Below, piece after piece: positions 25,303 to 34,913 of a DNA stretch of 38,577 nucleotides; position 1 is the first letter of the stretch; each line of letters begins with the position of its first letter. The DNA lies in NCBI GenBank assembly GCA_021792555.1, contig JAJYUL010000034.1:1-38577 (forward strand). Direction: 5' to 3'. The notes beneath the pieces were generated by a model, which was not told the origin of the DNA, ran no database searches, and was given only the letters and a program-made list of their open reading frames with translations. The DNA is from Pseudomonadota bacterium (lineage in GTDB: Bacteria > Pseudomonadota > Gammaproteobacteria > Steroidobacterales > Steroidobacteraceae). The translations under genes were made by a program, and so were the position numbers.

Positions 25303-25659
25303 TCAGCGCCTGAGAATCTTCAGCAGCTCCTCGAGCTCCAGGCGCATCTGCTTGGCGATCTGCTGGCTCTGGAACACGTCCGTGCGGGCTTCCTCGCCCG
25401 TCAGGTGATTGCGCGCCCCGCCTATGGTGAAGCCCTGCTCGTACAGCAGGCTCCGGATCTGGCGGATCACGATCACGTCCTGGCGCTGGTAATAGCGGCG
25501 GTTGCCGCGTCGCTTGACGGGCTTGAGCTGAGGGAACTCCTGCTCCCAGTAGCGCAGCACGTGCGGCTTGACCCCGCACAGATCGCTCACCTCGCCAATG
25601 GTGAAATACCGCTTGCCGGGGATGGCCGGCAGCTCGGCGTTATTCTTGGGCTCCAACAT
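25303..25659 (-). CDS. MerR-family transcriptional regulator (ihfA-linked)
   Basis: A 118-residue DNA-binding protein. A MerR-type helix-turn-helix spans residues 18-60 ([25 protein letters not shown], then [13 protein letters not shown]), followed by a helical segment and a coiled coil at the C-terminus ([17 protein letters not shown]). It lacks the long effector-binding domain and metal-binding cysteines of classic MerR proteins. The gene overlaps the 3' end of ihfA by 20 bases, so translation is probably coupled. This ihfA-merR arrangement is widespread in proteobacteria; the regulatory target is not established. Confidence 0.93.
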   Translation of the reverse strand: MLEPKNNAELPAIPGKRYFTIGEVSDLCGVKPHVLRYWEQEFPQLKPVKRRGNRRYYQRQDVIVIRQIRSLLYEQGFTIGGARNHLTGEEARTDVFQSQQIAKQMRLELEELLKILRR

Positions 25660-25939
25660 ACGCTTCGACCCGTGCCTTTAGTTTTTGTCCGGGACGGAAC
25701 GTCACCACGCGCCTGGCGGTGATCGGAATCTCCTCCCCCGTCTTGGGGTTTCTGCCCGGCCGCGGGCTCTTGTCCCTGAGGTCGAAATTGCCGAAGCCGG
25801 ATAGCTTGACCTGCTCGCCATTCGAGAGCGCAGCGCGAACCTCCTCGAAGAACAGGTCCACCAGCTCCCTCGCCTCCCGCTTGTTCAGGCCCAGCTGATT
25901 GAACAGCGCTTCGGCCATCTCCGCCTTGGTCAAAGCCAT
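25640..25939 (-). CDS. ihfA: Integration host factor subunit alpha
   Basis: A 99-residue DNA-bending protein forming a heterodimer with IhfB; it shapes nucleoids, promoters and site-specific recombination complexes. The signature [20 protein letters not shown], with the Pro that intercalates into DNA, is present, as is the opening [13 protein letters not shown]. It starts three bases after the pheT stop and is overlapped by the MerR-like gene, so it is co-transcribed with pheST. The order pheS-pheT-ihfA is conserved in gammaproteobacteria. Confidence 0.98.
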   Translation of the reverse strand: MALTKAEMAEALFNQLGLNKREARELVDLFFEEVRAALSNGEQVKLSGFGNFDLRDKSPRPGRNPKTGEEIPITARRVVTFRPGQKLKARVEAYVGAQE

Positions 25940-25942
25940 TTT

Positions 25943-28327
25943 CTACTCTCGTATACTTGCGTTGAAGCTGACGCGCAAATCCGCCACTACTGCGGCGACG
26001 AGGCGGGCCACATCGTCGTCAGTAAGCGTGCGAGAAAACTCCTGAAAAATCAAGCCTAAAGCGACACTTTTTCGACCTTCCTCGACCCCCGGACCGCGAT
26101 AGACGTCGAAAACGCGGAGATCTCGCAACAGGCTCGATGCGACCAAGGCTACACGCTCGGCCAGCCGACTTAAAGGCACAGATTCATCCACGACCACCGC
26201 CAGGTCGCGCCGGACCTGCGGCTGGCGCGAAATCTCCCGGTACGCGGGCCGATCGAGCGCCAAATCCGCCCAATCGAGCTCGAACAGCACCGGGACCTGG
26301 ACGAATTCCATGCTCCGCACGAGTGAGGGGTGCAGCTCGCCGAGCCAGCCGATGGGCTTGCCCTCGCGCAGCACCCGGGCCGCGCGGCCGGGATGCAGAC
26401 AGGGATGCGACTGCGGCTCGAAACGAATCTCGGCGCGCGCCGAGAGCGCTGCGAGCAGCGCTTCGAGATCGCCTTTGACGTCGAAGAAATCCGCCGGCTC
26501 GCGCATCGGTCGCGGCAGTCCCCACTGTTCGGGCATGCGGGGCCCGCAGGCAACACCCGCGAGCGTATCGATCTCGCGCGTCACGCTCTCGCGCTGCTCG
26601 AATCGCGCACCATGCTCGAAGAGCCGGATGCGATCCCGCTGGCGCCGCTGGTTCTCGAGCGCCGCGCGCAGCAGCCCCGGCCAGAGCGACACGCGCATGA
26701 CCGACAGATCGCTCGCGATCGGGTTGGCGAGCGCGAGCGCCAGCACGTCACCGAACAGCCGCTGCTGCAGCTGCGGGTCGACGAACGCGTAGTTCACCGC
26801 TTCCTGGTAGCCGCGGGCCGCGAGAACTTCCAACAGGCCCTGTTCGGACGGCGCCGCCTCCGGCAGCGCCCGCACCCGCTCGAACGCAACGGCATCGCGC
26901 TCCTCGATTGCCGCGTAGCCAACGATGCGCGCCACCTCTTCGATGAGATCTGCCTCGAGCGCGATGTCGAAGCGATGGGAGGGCGGCTCGACGCGCCAGC
27001 CCTCCGGCAGCGGCGCGACGCGCATGCCGAGCCCCTCGAGCACCGCGCGCACGCGGCGGTCCTCGAACTGTGCCCCGAGCAGCCGTGCCAGCTGAGCGCG
27101 CCGCAGCGTCACTGCCGCCCGCACGGGCCGGTGCGCTTCGGATTCCGTCAGGACGAGCGGGCCGGCCTCGCCCCCCGCGATGCTCTGGATCAGCTCGAGC
27201 GCGCGCTCGAGTGCACGCTGCTGGCCGGCCGGGTCCACGCCCCGCTCGAAGCGCTGGCTCGCGTCGGTCGTGAGCCCCCAGCGCAGCGCGCGGCCGATGA
27301 TCGCGTCCGGCGCGAAATACGCCACTTCCAGAAATACGGACGTGGTCCCGGCACTCACTGCCGTACGCGCCCCGCCCATGATTCCGGCGATGCCCACTGG
27401 AGCGGCGGCGTCCGTGATCAACAGCACATCGGGCTGCAGCTGCGCCGTGCGGCCATCGAGCAGCGTCACCGACTCGCCCGCCTCGGCAAAGCGCACGTGG
27501 ATCGGGCCTTCGAGTTTGGCCAGATCGTAAGCGTGCATGGGCTGACCGAGCTCGAGCATCACGTAGTTGGTGACGTCGACCACCGGGCTGATCGAACGCA
27601 CACCGGCGCGCCGCAGCCGCTCGCGCAGCCAGATCGGCGTCGCAGCGGTGTTATCGATGCCGCGCACGATGCAGCCGGCAAATCTCGGACACGCGGCCGG
27701 CGCATCCAGATGAACGGCAACGGTCTGCGCATGCGCCGCGCCAGCGGCTCGCACCGCCGGTCCGGCCAGCTTCCCGCCCGAAAGGGCCGCGACCTCCCGG
27801 GCGATGCCGATGATCGAGAGCGCATCGCCCCGGTTGGGAGTGACGTTCAGATCGAGGATCGTATCGTCGAGGTGCAGGTAATCCCGCAGCGCTGCCCCGA
27901 GCGGCGCATCCGCCGGCAGTTCGAGGATCCCGTCGGAGCTGTCCGAAAGACCGAGCTCCTTCGCCGAGCACAGCATGCCGGCCGACTCGGTGCCGCGCAG
28001 CTTCGCCGCCTTGATCTTCACCTCGTTGGGCAGCACTGCGCCGACCTTCGCGAGGGCGCTCTTGAGGCCTGCGCGCGCATTGGGAGCACCACAGACGATC
28101 TGCAGCGGCTCACCCTGCCCGGTCGCGACCCGGCAGATGCGCAGCTTGTCGGCCTGCGGGTGCTTCTCGGCCGAGAGGATCTCGCCGACCACGACGCCCG
28201 TGAATTGCGGCGCGGCCGGCTCGATCGCCTCGAGTTCGAGCCCCGCCATCGTGAGGCGCTCGCCGAGCCCCGCGGCATCCCACGGCACAGCGATCCAGTC
28301 GGTGAGCCAGGAGTACGGAACCTTCAT
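25943..28327 (-). CDS. pheT: Phenylalanyl-tRNA synthetase beta subunit
   Basis: A 794-residue subunit of the alpha2-beta2 enzyme that charges tRNA-Phe; this subunit provides tRNA binding and editing. Visible domains are the N-terminal EMAP/OB-fold tRNA-binding domain (about residues 40-150, FTGVVVGEILSAEKHPQADKL), the B3/B4 editing region (RFAGCIVRGID, DVTNYVMLELGQPMHAYD), the B5 DNA-binding-like domain, and the C-terminal ferredoxin-fold anticodon-binding domain (SRQPQVRRDLAVVV, then FQEFSRTLTDDD). Length is normal. It starts four bases after the pheS stop, indicating tight coupling needed for equal subunit supply. Confidence 0.99.
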   Translation of the reverse strand: MKVPYSWLTDWIAVPWDAAGLGERLTMAGLELEAIEPAAPQFTGVVVGEILSAEKHPQADKLRICRVATGQGEPLQIVCGAPNARAGLKSALAKVGAVLPNEVKIKAAKLRGTESAGMLCSAKELGLSDSSDGILELPADAPLGAALRDYLHLDDTILDLNVTPNRGDALSIIGIAREVAALSGGKLAGPAVRAAGAAHAQTVAVHLDAPAACPRFAGCIVRGIDNTAATPIWLRERLRRAGVRSISPVVDVTNYVMLELGQPMHAYDLAKLEGPIHVRFAEAGESVTLLDGRTAQLQPDVLLITDAAAPVGIAGIMGGARTAVSAGTTSVFLEVAYFAPDAIIGRALRWGLTTDASQRFERGVDPAGQQRALERALELIQSIAGGEAGPLVLTESEAHRPVRAAVTLRRAQLARLLGAQFEDRRVRAVLEGLGMRVAPLPEGWRVEPPSHRFDIALEADLIEEVARIVGYAAIEERDAVAFERVRALPEAAPSEQGLLEVLAARGYQEAVNYAFVDPQLQQRLFGDVLALALANPIASDLSVMRVSLWPGLLRAALENQRRQRDRIRLFEHGARFEQRESVTREIDTLAGVACGPRMPEQWGLPRPMREPADFFDVKGDLEALLAALSARAEIRFEPQSHPCLHPGRAARVLREGKPIGWLGELHPSLVRSMEFVQVPVLFELDWADLALDRPAYREISRQPQVRRDLAVVVDESVPLSRLAERVALVASSLLRDLRVFDVYRGPGVEEGRKSVALGLIFQEFSRTLTDDDVARLVAAVVADLRVSFNASIRE

Positions 28328-28331
28328 GCTG

Positions 28332-29375
<1,044 letters not shown>

Positions 29376-29738
29376 TCAGGCGACGCCCAATGCGGCCTTC
29401 GCCTGCGCGGCGATCGCACCGAACGCCGCCTCGTCGTGCACGGCGAGATCGGCGAGCACCTTGCGGTCGATTTCGATGCCGGCCTTCATCAGGCCATTGA
29501 TCATCCGGCTGTAGGACAGCCCGTGCACGCGCGCTCCGGCATTGATGCGCGCGATCCACAGGGCGCGGAACTCACGCTTCTTCTGCCGCCGGTCGCGGTA
29601 GGCATACTGCCCGGCTTTGATGACCGCCTGCTTGGCGGTGCGATAGACCTTGCGCCGGGCGTTGTAGTAGCCCTTCGCCTTGCCCAGAACTTTCTTGTGA
29701 CGGCGCCCGGCCGTCACGCCACGCTTGACTCGTGCCAT
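29376..29738 (-). CDS. rplT: 50S ribosomal protein L20
   Basis: A 120-residue 23S rRNA-binding protein essential for early assembly of the large subunit. The sequence is standard ([19 protein letters not shown], then [17 protein letters not shown] and [13 protein letters not shown]). In enterobacteria L20 represses its own operon by binding the leader between infC and rpmI; the hairpin-rich gap at 29998-30052 is the equivalent place here. It starts 18 bases after rpmI. Confidence 0.99.
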   Translation of the reverse strand: MARVKRGVTAGRRHKKVLGKAKGYYNARRKVYRTAKQAVIKAGQYAYRDRRQKKREFRALWIARINAGARVHGLSYSRMINGLMKAGIEIDRKVLADLAVHDEAAFGAIAAQAKAALGVA

Positions 29739-29756
29739 CTCGAACCTCGCTCGGAA

Positions 29757-29960
29757 TTACTTGTGATAGGGAAGGAGCTGCACGAGCCGACCGACGTCGG
29801 TCTCGTGAACGAGGCTCGTTCCGCCCGAGCGGGCATGGCGCTTGACCTTCGGGTCCTTGTGCCCGAGGTTGTGGCGACGCTTGGAGGCATACCGCTTGAA
29901 GCCCTTCGCCGTTTTGCGAAAGCGCTTGGCAGCAGCCCGGTTGGATTTCAACTTAGGCAT
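29757..29960 (-). CDS. rpmI: 50S ribosomal protein L35
   Basis: A 67-residue, strongly basic ribosomal protein beginning [20 protein letters not shown] and containing [15 protein letters not shown]. Length and sequence are typical. GAGGAG lies just before the ATG at 29960 as a ribosome binding site. It is the first gene after the 98-base infC-rpmI gap with its GC-rich hairpins and is followed at once by rplT. Confidence 0.98.
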   Translation of the reverse strand: MPKLKSNRAAAKRFRKTAKGFKRYASKRRHNLGHKDPKVKRHARSGGTSLVHETDVGRLVQLLPYHK

Positions 29961-29997
29961 ATCAACTCCTCAACAATGACTGTAGCCCCGGTCGCAA

Positions 29998-30052
29998 GGC
30001 GCCGCTGTGGCGCCCGCTACGGGCGAACGATCCGCCGCCGTCCGTCGGCGGC
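29998..30052 (-). promoter_or_regulatory. Hairpin cluster between infC and rpmI (possible L20 control site)
   Basis: Three GC stems can form: 30034-30039 with 30047-30052 (seven-base loop), 30011-30016 with 30020-30025 (three-base loop), and 29998-30003 with 30009-30014 (five-base loop). The last two share 30011-30014 and so exclude each other. No T-run follows, so this is not a plain terminator. Position matches the L20-responsive leader of enterobacterial rpmI-rplT, but the sequence has not been compared. Confidence 0.5.
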
Positions 30053-30058
30053 TGACCG

Positions 30059-30580
30059 TCACTTCTTCTTGGGTCCGAACACCATGACCATCTGGCGGCC
30101 CTCCATGAGCGGGTTCTGCTCGACCACGCCGTATTCGGCGAGATCGCCCACCACCCGATCGAGCAGCTTGCGCCCGATGTCCTGGTGCACCATCTCCCGG
30201 CCGCGGAACCGCAAGGTCACCTTGGCCTTGTCGCCTTCGGTGAGGAAGCGGATCAGATTACGCAGTTTGATCTGGTAATCGGCCTCTCCCGTACCGGGGC
30301 GGAATTTCACTTCCTTGACCTGGATCTGCTTCTGCTTGCGCTTTGCCGAGTGAGCCTTCTTGTTCTGTTCGAACAGGAACTTGCCGTAGTCCATGATGCG
30401 CACGACTGGTGGCTGCGCCGTCGGCGAAACCTCCACCAGATCAAGCTCCGCGGCGGATGCCATCTGCAACGCCTCGGCGCGGGACATCACTCCTGCCTGC
30501 GACCCATCGGCCGCGATCACGCGCAGTTGCGGCGAACTGATTTCCTCGTTGCGCCGGACCCGCTTGGTTACACTGGCTAT
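30059..30580 (-). CDS. infC: Translation initiation factor IF-3, non-canonical ATA start
   Basis: A 173-residue factor that binds the 30S subunit, prevents premature joining of subunits and checks the start codon. Two domains are complete: N-terminal ([21 protein letters not shown]) and C-terminal ([17 protein letters not shown], then RFRGREM). The family N-terminus lies upstream of the first ordinary start (GTG at 30520). The only way to include it is an ATA codon at 30580-30578, giving (M)[12 protein letters not shown], because an in-frame TGA lies just one codon before. A GGAGG sits eight bases ahead of the ATA. Rare start codons on infC are a known device by which IF-3 limits its own synthesis; AUU is the enterobacterial case. 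The gene begins three bases after the thrS stop. Confidence 0.95.
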   Translation of the reverse strand: MASVTKRVRRNEEISSPQLRVIAADGSQAGVMSRAEALQMASAAELDLVEVSPTAQPPVVRIMDYGKFLFEQNKKAHSAKRKQKQIQVKEVKFRPGTGEADYQIKLRNLIRFLTEGDKAKVTLRFRGREMVHQDIGRKLLDRVVGDLAEYGVVEQNPLMEGRQMVMVFGPKKK

Positions 30581-30583
30581 GCG

Positions 30584-32512
30584 TCAATCCTCCAAAGTAC
30601 GGCGCCCGCGGCTCTCGGACTCGAGCCTGAGACGTTCGCTGAACGTCTCGAGGGTCATCGTGCCGAGGTCCTTGCCGCTACGGGTGCGCACAGACAACAG
30701 ATTCGCGGCCACCTCCTTGTCGCCCGCGACCAATAGATACGGAACACGCTGCAGCGTGTGCTCGCGGATCTTAAAGCCCACCTTCTCGTTACGCAAGTCG
30801 GACTCGACCCGAAAGTGCTGATTTTTCAGGGATTCCGTTACGGAACGTACGTAATCGGCCTGCCGGTCCGTGATGCTCATCACGACCGCCTGCACGGGCG
30901 CGAGCCACACCGGCAGCCGCCCGGCGTGATGCTCGAGCAGAATGGCGAAGAAACGCTCCAGGGAGCCGAAAATCGCCCGGTGCAGCATCACCGGGGTGCG
31001 CTTGGCGCTCTTCTCGTCGATATAGTGGGCGCCGAGCCGGCCCGGAAGGTTCAGGTCCACCTGCACCGTGCCGCACTGCCAGTCGCGGCCGATGGCGTCC
31101 CGCAGCACGAACTCGAGCTTCGGGCCGTAGAAGGCCCCCTCCCCCGGGTTCAATATGTAATCGATCCCGGCGGCCTTCGAGGCCGCCTTCAGGGCCTCCT
31201 CGGCCCGGTCCCAGACCTCGTCTGCCCCGACGCGCTTGGCCGGCCGGTCGGCGAACTTGATGCGCACGTCCTCGAAGCCGAAATCCCGATAGATATCGAG
31301 GATCAGCCGCGTCACCGCCACGCATTCCTCGGTGATCTGCTCCTCGGTGATGAAGATGTGCGCGTCGTCCTGCGTGAAGGCCCGCACCCGCATCAGCCCG
31401 TGCAGGGCGCCGGAGGGCTCGTAGCGGTGGACCTTGCCGAACTCCGAGAGGCGCACCGGCAGGTCCCGGTAGCTGCGCAGCCCGTGCTTGAAGATCTGGA
31501 TGTGCCCCGGGCAGTTCATCGGCTTGATGGCATAGAGCCGCTCATCCGGGGTCTGGGTGAGAAACATGTTCTCGCCGAACTTCTCCAGGTGCCCGGACTG
31601 CTTCCACAGCGCAGCGTCCATCAGCTCCGGGGCGTTCACCTCCTGGTAGCCCGCCGCCTGCTGGCGCTCGCGCATGTACTGGATCAGGCTCTGGAAGACG
31701 CTCCAGCCCTTGGGGTGCCAGAAAACCGCCCCGGGGGCCTCTTCCTGCAGGTGAAAGAGGTCGAGCTCCTTGCCGATGCGGCGGTGGTCGCGCTTCTCGG
31801 CCTCCTCGAGCCGGTGCAGGTACTCCTCGAGCTGCTTCTTGTCCGCCCAGGCGGTCCCGTAGATGCGCTGCAGCATCTCGTTGCGCGAATCGCCCCGCCA
31901 GTAGGCGCCGGCCACCTTGGTCAGCTTGAAAGCCTTGAGCTTACCGGTCGAGGGCACGTGCGGCCCGCGGCACAGATCCACCCACTCGCCCTGGCCGTAC
32001 AGGCTGATCGGCTCGTTCGAGGGAATGCTCTGGATGATCTCGGCCTTGTAGCGCTCGCCGAGCCCCTTGAAGAAGGCGACGGCCTCATCGCGCGGCATCT
32101 CCCTGCGGGTCACCTTCTGGTCGGCCTGGGCGAGCTCGCTCATGCGCGCCTCGATGGCGGCGAGATCCTCCGGCGTGAAGGGCCGCTCGTAGGCGAAGTC
32201 GTAATAGAAGCCGTCCTCGATCACAGGCCCGATGGTGACCTGCGCTTCGGGGAAGAGCTGCTTGACGGCCTGGGCGAGCAGATGCGCCGTCGAGTGGCGG
32301 ATCACTTCGAGCCCGGCCGGATCCTTCTCGGTGACGATGGCGAGGGACACGTCGTGATCGATCACATAAGAGGTGTCGACCAGCTTGCCGTCCACCCGCC
32401 CGGCGAGCGCCGCCTTGCGCAGCCCCGCGCCAATGCCTGCCGCCACCTCATCGACCGTCACCGGATGGTCGAAGCGGCGCTCACTGCCGTCCGGCAATGT
32501 GACCACAGGCAT
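30584..32512 (-). CDS. thrS: Threonyl-tRNA synthetase
   Basis: A 642-residue class II synthetase that charges tRNA-Thr. Domains in order are TGS (residues 1-61), the editing domain with the [10 protein letters not shown] zinc/editing motif near residue 75, the class II catalytic core ([10 protein letters not shown] with its zinc-binding Cys, then [25 protein letters not shown]), and the C-terminal anticodon-binding domain ([17 protein letters not shown]). Length is typical. The stop is followed three bases later by the infC start. Upstream lie two hairpins and tRNA-Val. In E. coli the enzyme represses its own translation through leader hairpins; something similar is possible here. Confidence 0.99.
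   Translation of the reverse strand: MPVVTLPDGSERRFDHPVTVDEVAAGIGAGLRKAALAGRVDGKLVDTSYVIDHDVSLAIVTEKDPAGLEVIRHSTAHLLAQAVKQLFPEAQVTIGPVIEDGFYYDFAYERPFTPEDLAAIEARMSELAQADQKVTRREMPRDEAVAFFKGLGERYKAEIIQSIPSNEPISLYGQGEWVDLCRGPHVPSTGKLKAFKLTKVAGAYWRGDSRNEMLQRIYGTAWADKKQLEEYLHRLEEAEKRDHRRIGKELDLFHLQEEAPGAVFWHPKGWSVFQSLIQYMRERQQAAGYQEVNAPELMDAALWKQSGHLEKFGENMFLTQTPDERLYAIKPMNCPGHIQIFKHGLRSYRDLPVRLSEFGKVHRYEPSGALHGLMRVRAFTQDDAHIFITEEQITEECVAVTRLILDIYRDFGFEDVRIKFADRPAKRVGADEVWDRAEEALKAASKAAGIDYILNPGEGAFYGPKLEFVLRDAIGRDWQCGTVQVDLNLPGRLGAHYIDEKSAKRTPVMLHRAIFGSLERFFAILLEHHAGRLPVWLAPVQAVVMSITDRQADYVRSVTESLKNQHFRVESDLRNEKVGFKIREHTLQRVPYLLVAGDKEVAANLLSVRTRSGKDLGTMTLETFSERLRLESESRGRRTLED
30589..30593 (-). promoter_or_regulatory. 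Shine-Dalgarno site that fixes the infC ATA start
   Basis: GGAGG on the minus strand, eight bases before the ATA at 30580, lies inside the last codons of thrS. No other ribosome binding site explains the conserved IF-3 N-terminus. Confidence 0.75.
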
Positions 32513-32533
32513 CTCGAAGCTCTCCCGATCGGT

Positions 32534-32576
32534 TCCGGCCGTGCAGCGCCGGAGGCTTCCGGCACCCGCCGGAAGC
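32534..32576 (-). promoter_or_regulatory. Two leader hairpins between tRNA-Val and thrS
   Basis: Stem one pairs 32555-32563 with 32568-32576, nine perfect base pairs with a four-base loop (GGGT on the transcript). Stem two pairs 32534-32539 with 32548-32553 (six pairs, eight-base loop). No T-run follows either. They could serve tRNA 3' processing, mRNA protection or ThrRS autocontrol. Confidence 0.5.
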
Positions 32577-32591
32577 GTCCGCCGCAGAAAC

Positions 32592-32666
32592 TGGTAGGCG
32601 CGAGTGGGATCGAACCACCGACCACCACCATGTCAAGGTGGTGCTCTACCACTGAGCTACGCGCCT
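32592..32666 (-). tRNA. tRNA-Val (GAC)
   Basis: A 75-base cloverleaf with encoded CCA. The acceptor stem is AGGCGCG/CGCGCCT, the D-arm GCTC...GAGC, and the anticodon stem CCACC/GGTGG with loop TTGACAT gives anticodon GAC. The T-loop is TTCGATC. It lies directly upstream of thrS on the same strand with no visible terminator, so read-through into thrS is likely. The same neighbour is found upstream of thrS in pseudomonads. Confidence 0.95.
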
Positions 32667-32698
32667 GAACTCAGGATTCGCCCTGAGGAGGGCCGCGA

Positions 32699-32727
32699 AC
32701 GATACAAGAGCGGCGCGGGCCGCGCAA
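32699..32727 (-). promoter_or_regulatory. Candidate promoter for tRNA-Val (and thrS operon)
   Basis: On the minus strand TTGCGC (32727-32722) and TATCGT (32704-32699) are 17 bases apart, placing the start about 26 bases before the tRNA. The match is moderate; a further thrS promoter may exist. Confidence 0.4.
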
Positions 32728-32775
32728 GCTAATCCGAGCCATTCCAAGAGCTTACGGCCCGAGCACCGGGCGCGC

Positions 32776-34809
32776 TCAGGCGAAGCCCAGCTCCAGCTGC
32801 TTCAGCCGAGCGATTTCATCGCGCAGCCGGGCCGCCTCCTCGAATTCCAGGTTCCGGGCCCGCTCGAGCATCTCGCCCTCGAGCTTCTTGATCTGGCGCG
32901 CGAGCGCCGCCGGCTCGAGCGTCTCCGGCGGCGCGCCCGGCGCGCGGCGCTCCTTGCCCGCAGCCCCCCGGCGTCCGCCCCGGCCGCGGGCCACCGGCGC
33001 TGCGCTGCGCGCCCCTTCCATGATGTCCGCCACGGACTTCTGGATCCCGCGCGGGGTGATGCCATGGGCGGCGTTGTACTCGAGCTGCCTGCGGCGGCGG
33101 CGGTCGGTCTCCTCAATGGCCCGGCGCATCGAGCCGGTGATCTGGTCGGCATAGAGGATCGCCCGGCCGTGCAGATTGCGCGCCGCGCGGCCGATGGTCT
33201 GGATCAGCGAGTGGTCCGAGCGCAGGAACCCCTCCTTGTCCGCATCGAGGATGGCCACCAGCGACACCTCGGGCATGTCCAGCCCCTCGCGCAGCAGGTT
33301 GATGCCCACCAGCACGTCGAACTTGCCGAGGCGCAGGTCGCGGATGATCTCGGTGCGCTCGACCGTCTCGATGTCCGCATGCAGGTAGCGCACCCGCACC
33401 CCGTGCTCGTGCAGGTACTCGGTCAGGTCCTCGGCCATGCGCTTGGTGAGGGTGGTGATCAGCACCCGCTCGTTGCGCGCGACGCAGGCGCGGATCTCCG
33501 AGAGCACATCATCGACCTGGGTCGCCACCGGGCGCACCTCGACTTCGGGGTCCACCAGCCCGGTCGGGCGCACCACGAGCTCGACGGTCTGCCCCGCATG
33601 GCGCGCCTCGTACGGGCCCGGGGTGGCCGACACGAAGATCATCTGCGGCGCCAGGCGCTCCCACTCCTCGAACTTCAGCGGACGGTTGTCGAGCGCAGAG
33701 GGCAGCCGGAAGCCGTACTCGACCAGCACCTCTTTGCGGGACCGATCGCCGCGATACATCGCACCGAGCTGCGGGATGGTCTGGTGGCTCTCGTCGATCA
33801 CAAGCAGCGCATTGCGCGGCAGGTAATCGAACAGGCACGGCGGGGGCTCACCCGGGGCGCGCCCGGAGAGGTAGCGCGAGTAGTTCTCGATGCCCGCGCA
33901 ATAGCCGACCTCCTGCATCATCTCCATGTCGTACATGGTGCGCTGCTCGAGCCGCTGGGCCTCAAGGAGCTTGCCCGCCTCGCGCAGCTCCGCGAGCCGC
34001 ACCCGCAGGTCCTCGCGGATCTGCTCGACGGCCCCGAGCAGCCGCTCCTTGGGCGTGACGTAGTGGGTGCCCGGATAGACGGTAAAGCGCGGCACCTTGC
34101 GCGAGATCGCCCCGGTGAGCGGATCGAACAGGGCGAGCGACTCGATGGTGTCGTCGAACAGTTCCACGCGCACCGCTTCGCGGTCGGACTCGGCCGGAAA
34201 GATATCGATGACATCGCCGCGCACCCGGTAGGTGCCCTGGGTGAGATCGAGCTCGTTGCGCGTGTACTGCATGTCCGCCAGGCGGCGCAGCAGCCGGCGC
34301 TGGTCCAGCCGATCGCCCCGCACCAGGTGCAGGATCATCGCCAAGTAGGCCTGCGGATCGCCGAGGCCGTAGATCGAGGAGACTGTCGCGACGATGATGG
34401 CGTCGGGACGCTCGAGCAGTGCCTTGGTGGCCGAGAGGCGCATCTGCTCGATGTGCTCGTTGATCGAGGCGTCCTTTTCGATATAGGTGTCCGACGAGGG
34501 GACGTAGGCCTCAGGCTGATAGTAATCGTAATACGAAACGAAATACTCGACGGCATTGTGCGGGAAGAAGCCGCGAAATTCTCCGTACAGCTGCGCCGCC
34601 AGCGTCTTGTTATGCGCAAGCACCAGCGTCGGGCGTTGCGCGCGCGCAATAACCTGGCTGATGACGTACGTTTTGCCGCTCCCGGTCACGCCCAGCAGGG
34701 TCTGGGCGCTCAGGCCGTCGCCGAGACCCTCGAGGAGCTTCTCGATCGCCGCGGGCTGATCTCCCGCAGGCTGAAAATCAGCTTGAAGTTTGAATGGTAT
34801 GTGTTCCAC
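32776..34809 (-). CDS. uvrB: UvrABC excinuclease subunit B
   Basis: A 677-residue helicase-like subunit of nucleotide excision repair that verifies damage after loading by UvrA and recruits UvrC. Walker A is GVTGSGKT (near residue 40), the damage-probing beta-hairpin is [12 protein letters not shown], the DEAD-like box is VIDESHQT, motifs V-VI appear as [17 protein letters not shown] and QTIGRAARN, and the C-terminal UVR domain is at [18 protein letters not shown] basic, Gly-Arg-rich linker ([16 protein letters not shown]) precedes the UVR domain. The start is GTG at 34809 with GAGGA ten bases upstream. I see no LexA box of the CTG-N10-CAG kind in the 104-base divergent gap, so SOS control is not supported here. 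Confidence 0.98.
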   Translation of the reverse strand: MEHIPFKLQADFQPAGDQPAAIEKLLEGLGDGLSAQTLLGVTGSGKTYVISQVIARAQRPTLVLAHNKTLAAQLYGEFRGFFPHNAVEYFVSYYDYYQPEAYVPSSDTYIEKDASINEHIEQMRLSATKALLERPDAIIVATVSSIYGLGDPQAYLAMILHLVRGDRLDQRRLLRRLADMQYTRNELDLTQGTYRVRGDVIDIFPAESDREAVRVELFDDTIESLALFDPLTGAISRKVPRFTVYPGTHYVTPKERLLGAVEQIREDLRVRLAELREAGKLLEAQRLEQRTMYDMEMMQEVGYCAGIENYSRYLSGRAPGEPPPCLFDYLPRNALLVIDESHQTIPQLGAMYRGDRSRKEVLVEYGFRLPSALDNRPLKFEEWERLAPQMIFVSATPGPYEARHAGQTVELVVRPTGLVDPEVEVRPVATQVDDVLSEIRACVARNERVLITTLTKRMAEDLTEYLHEHGVRVRYLHADIETVERTEIIRDLRLGKFDVLVGINLLREGLDMPEVSLVAILDADKEGFLRSDHSLIQTIGRAARNLHGRAILYADQITGSMRRAIEETDRRRRRQLEYNAAHGITPRGIQKSVADIMEGARSAAPVARGRGGRRGAAGKERRAPGAPPETLEPAALARQIKKLEGEMLERARNLEFEEAARLRDEIARLKQLELGFA

Positions 34810-34913
34810 GCCGAAGCAGTCCTCGTCGCATGGTGGCTTTGCCGGATGGTGGCAATGAGGCCGATGGCTTAATATAGCGGCGCCAGTTGCTTTGGCGCAT
34901 CACAGGAATCCCA

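Noticed and set aside
30758-32668. A 636-codon open frame on the plus strand antisense to thrS
   Set aside because: GC-rich codons with few stops on the opposite strand produce such frames; the translation is low-complexity and the real gene on the minus strand is unmistakable.
33064-34872. A 602-codon open frame antisense to uvrB
   Set aside because: Shadow of uvrB; no recognisable motifs or ribosome binding site.
34810-34913. LexA (SOS) box upstream of uvrB
   Set aside because: No CTG-N10-CAG match was found in the divergent gap.
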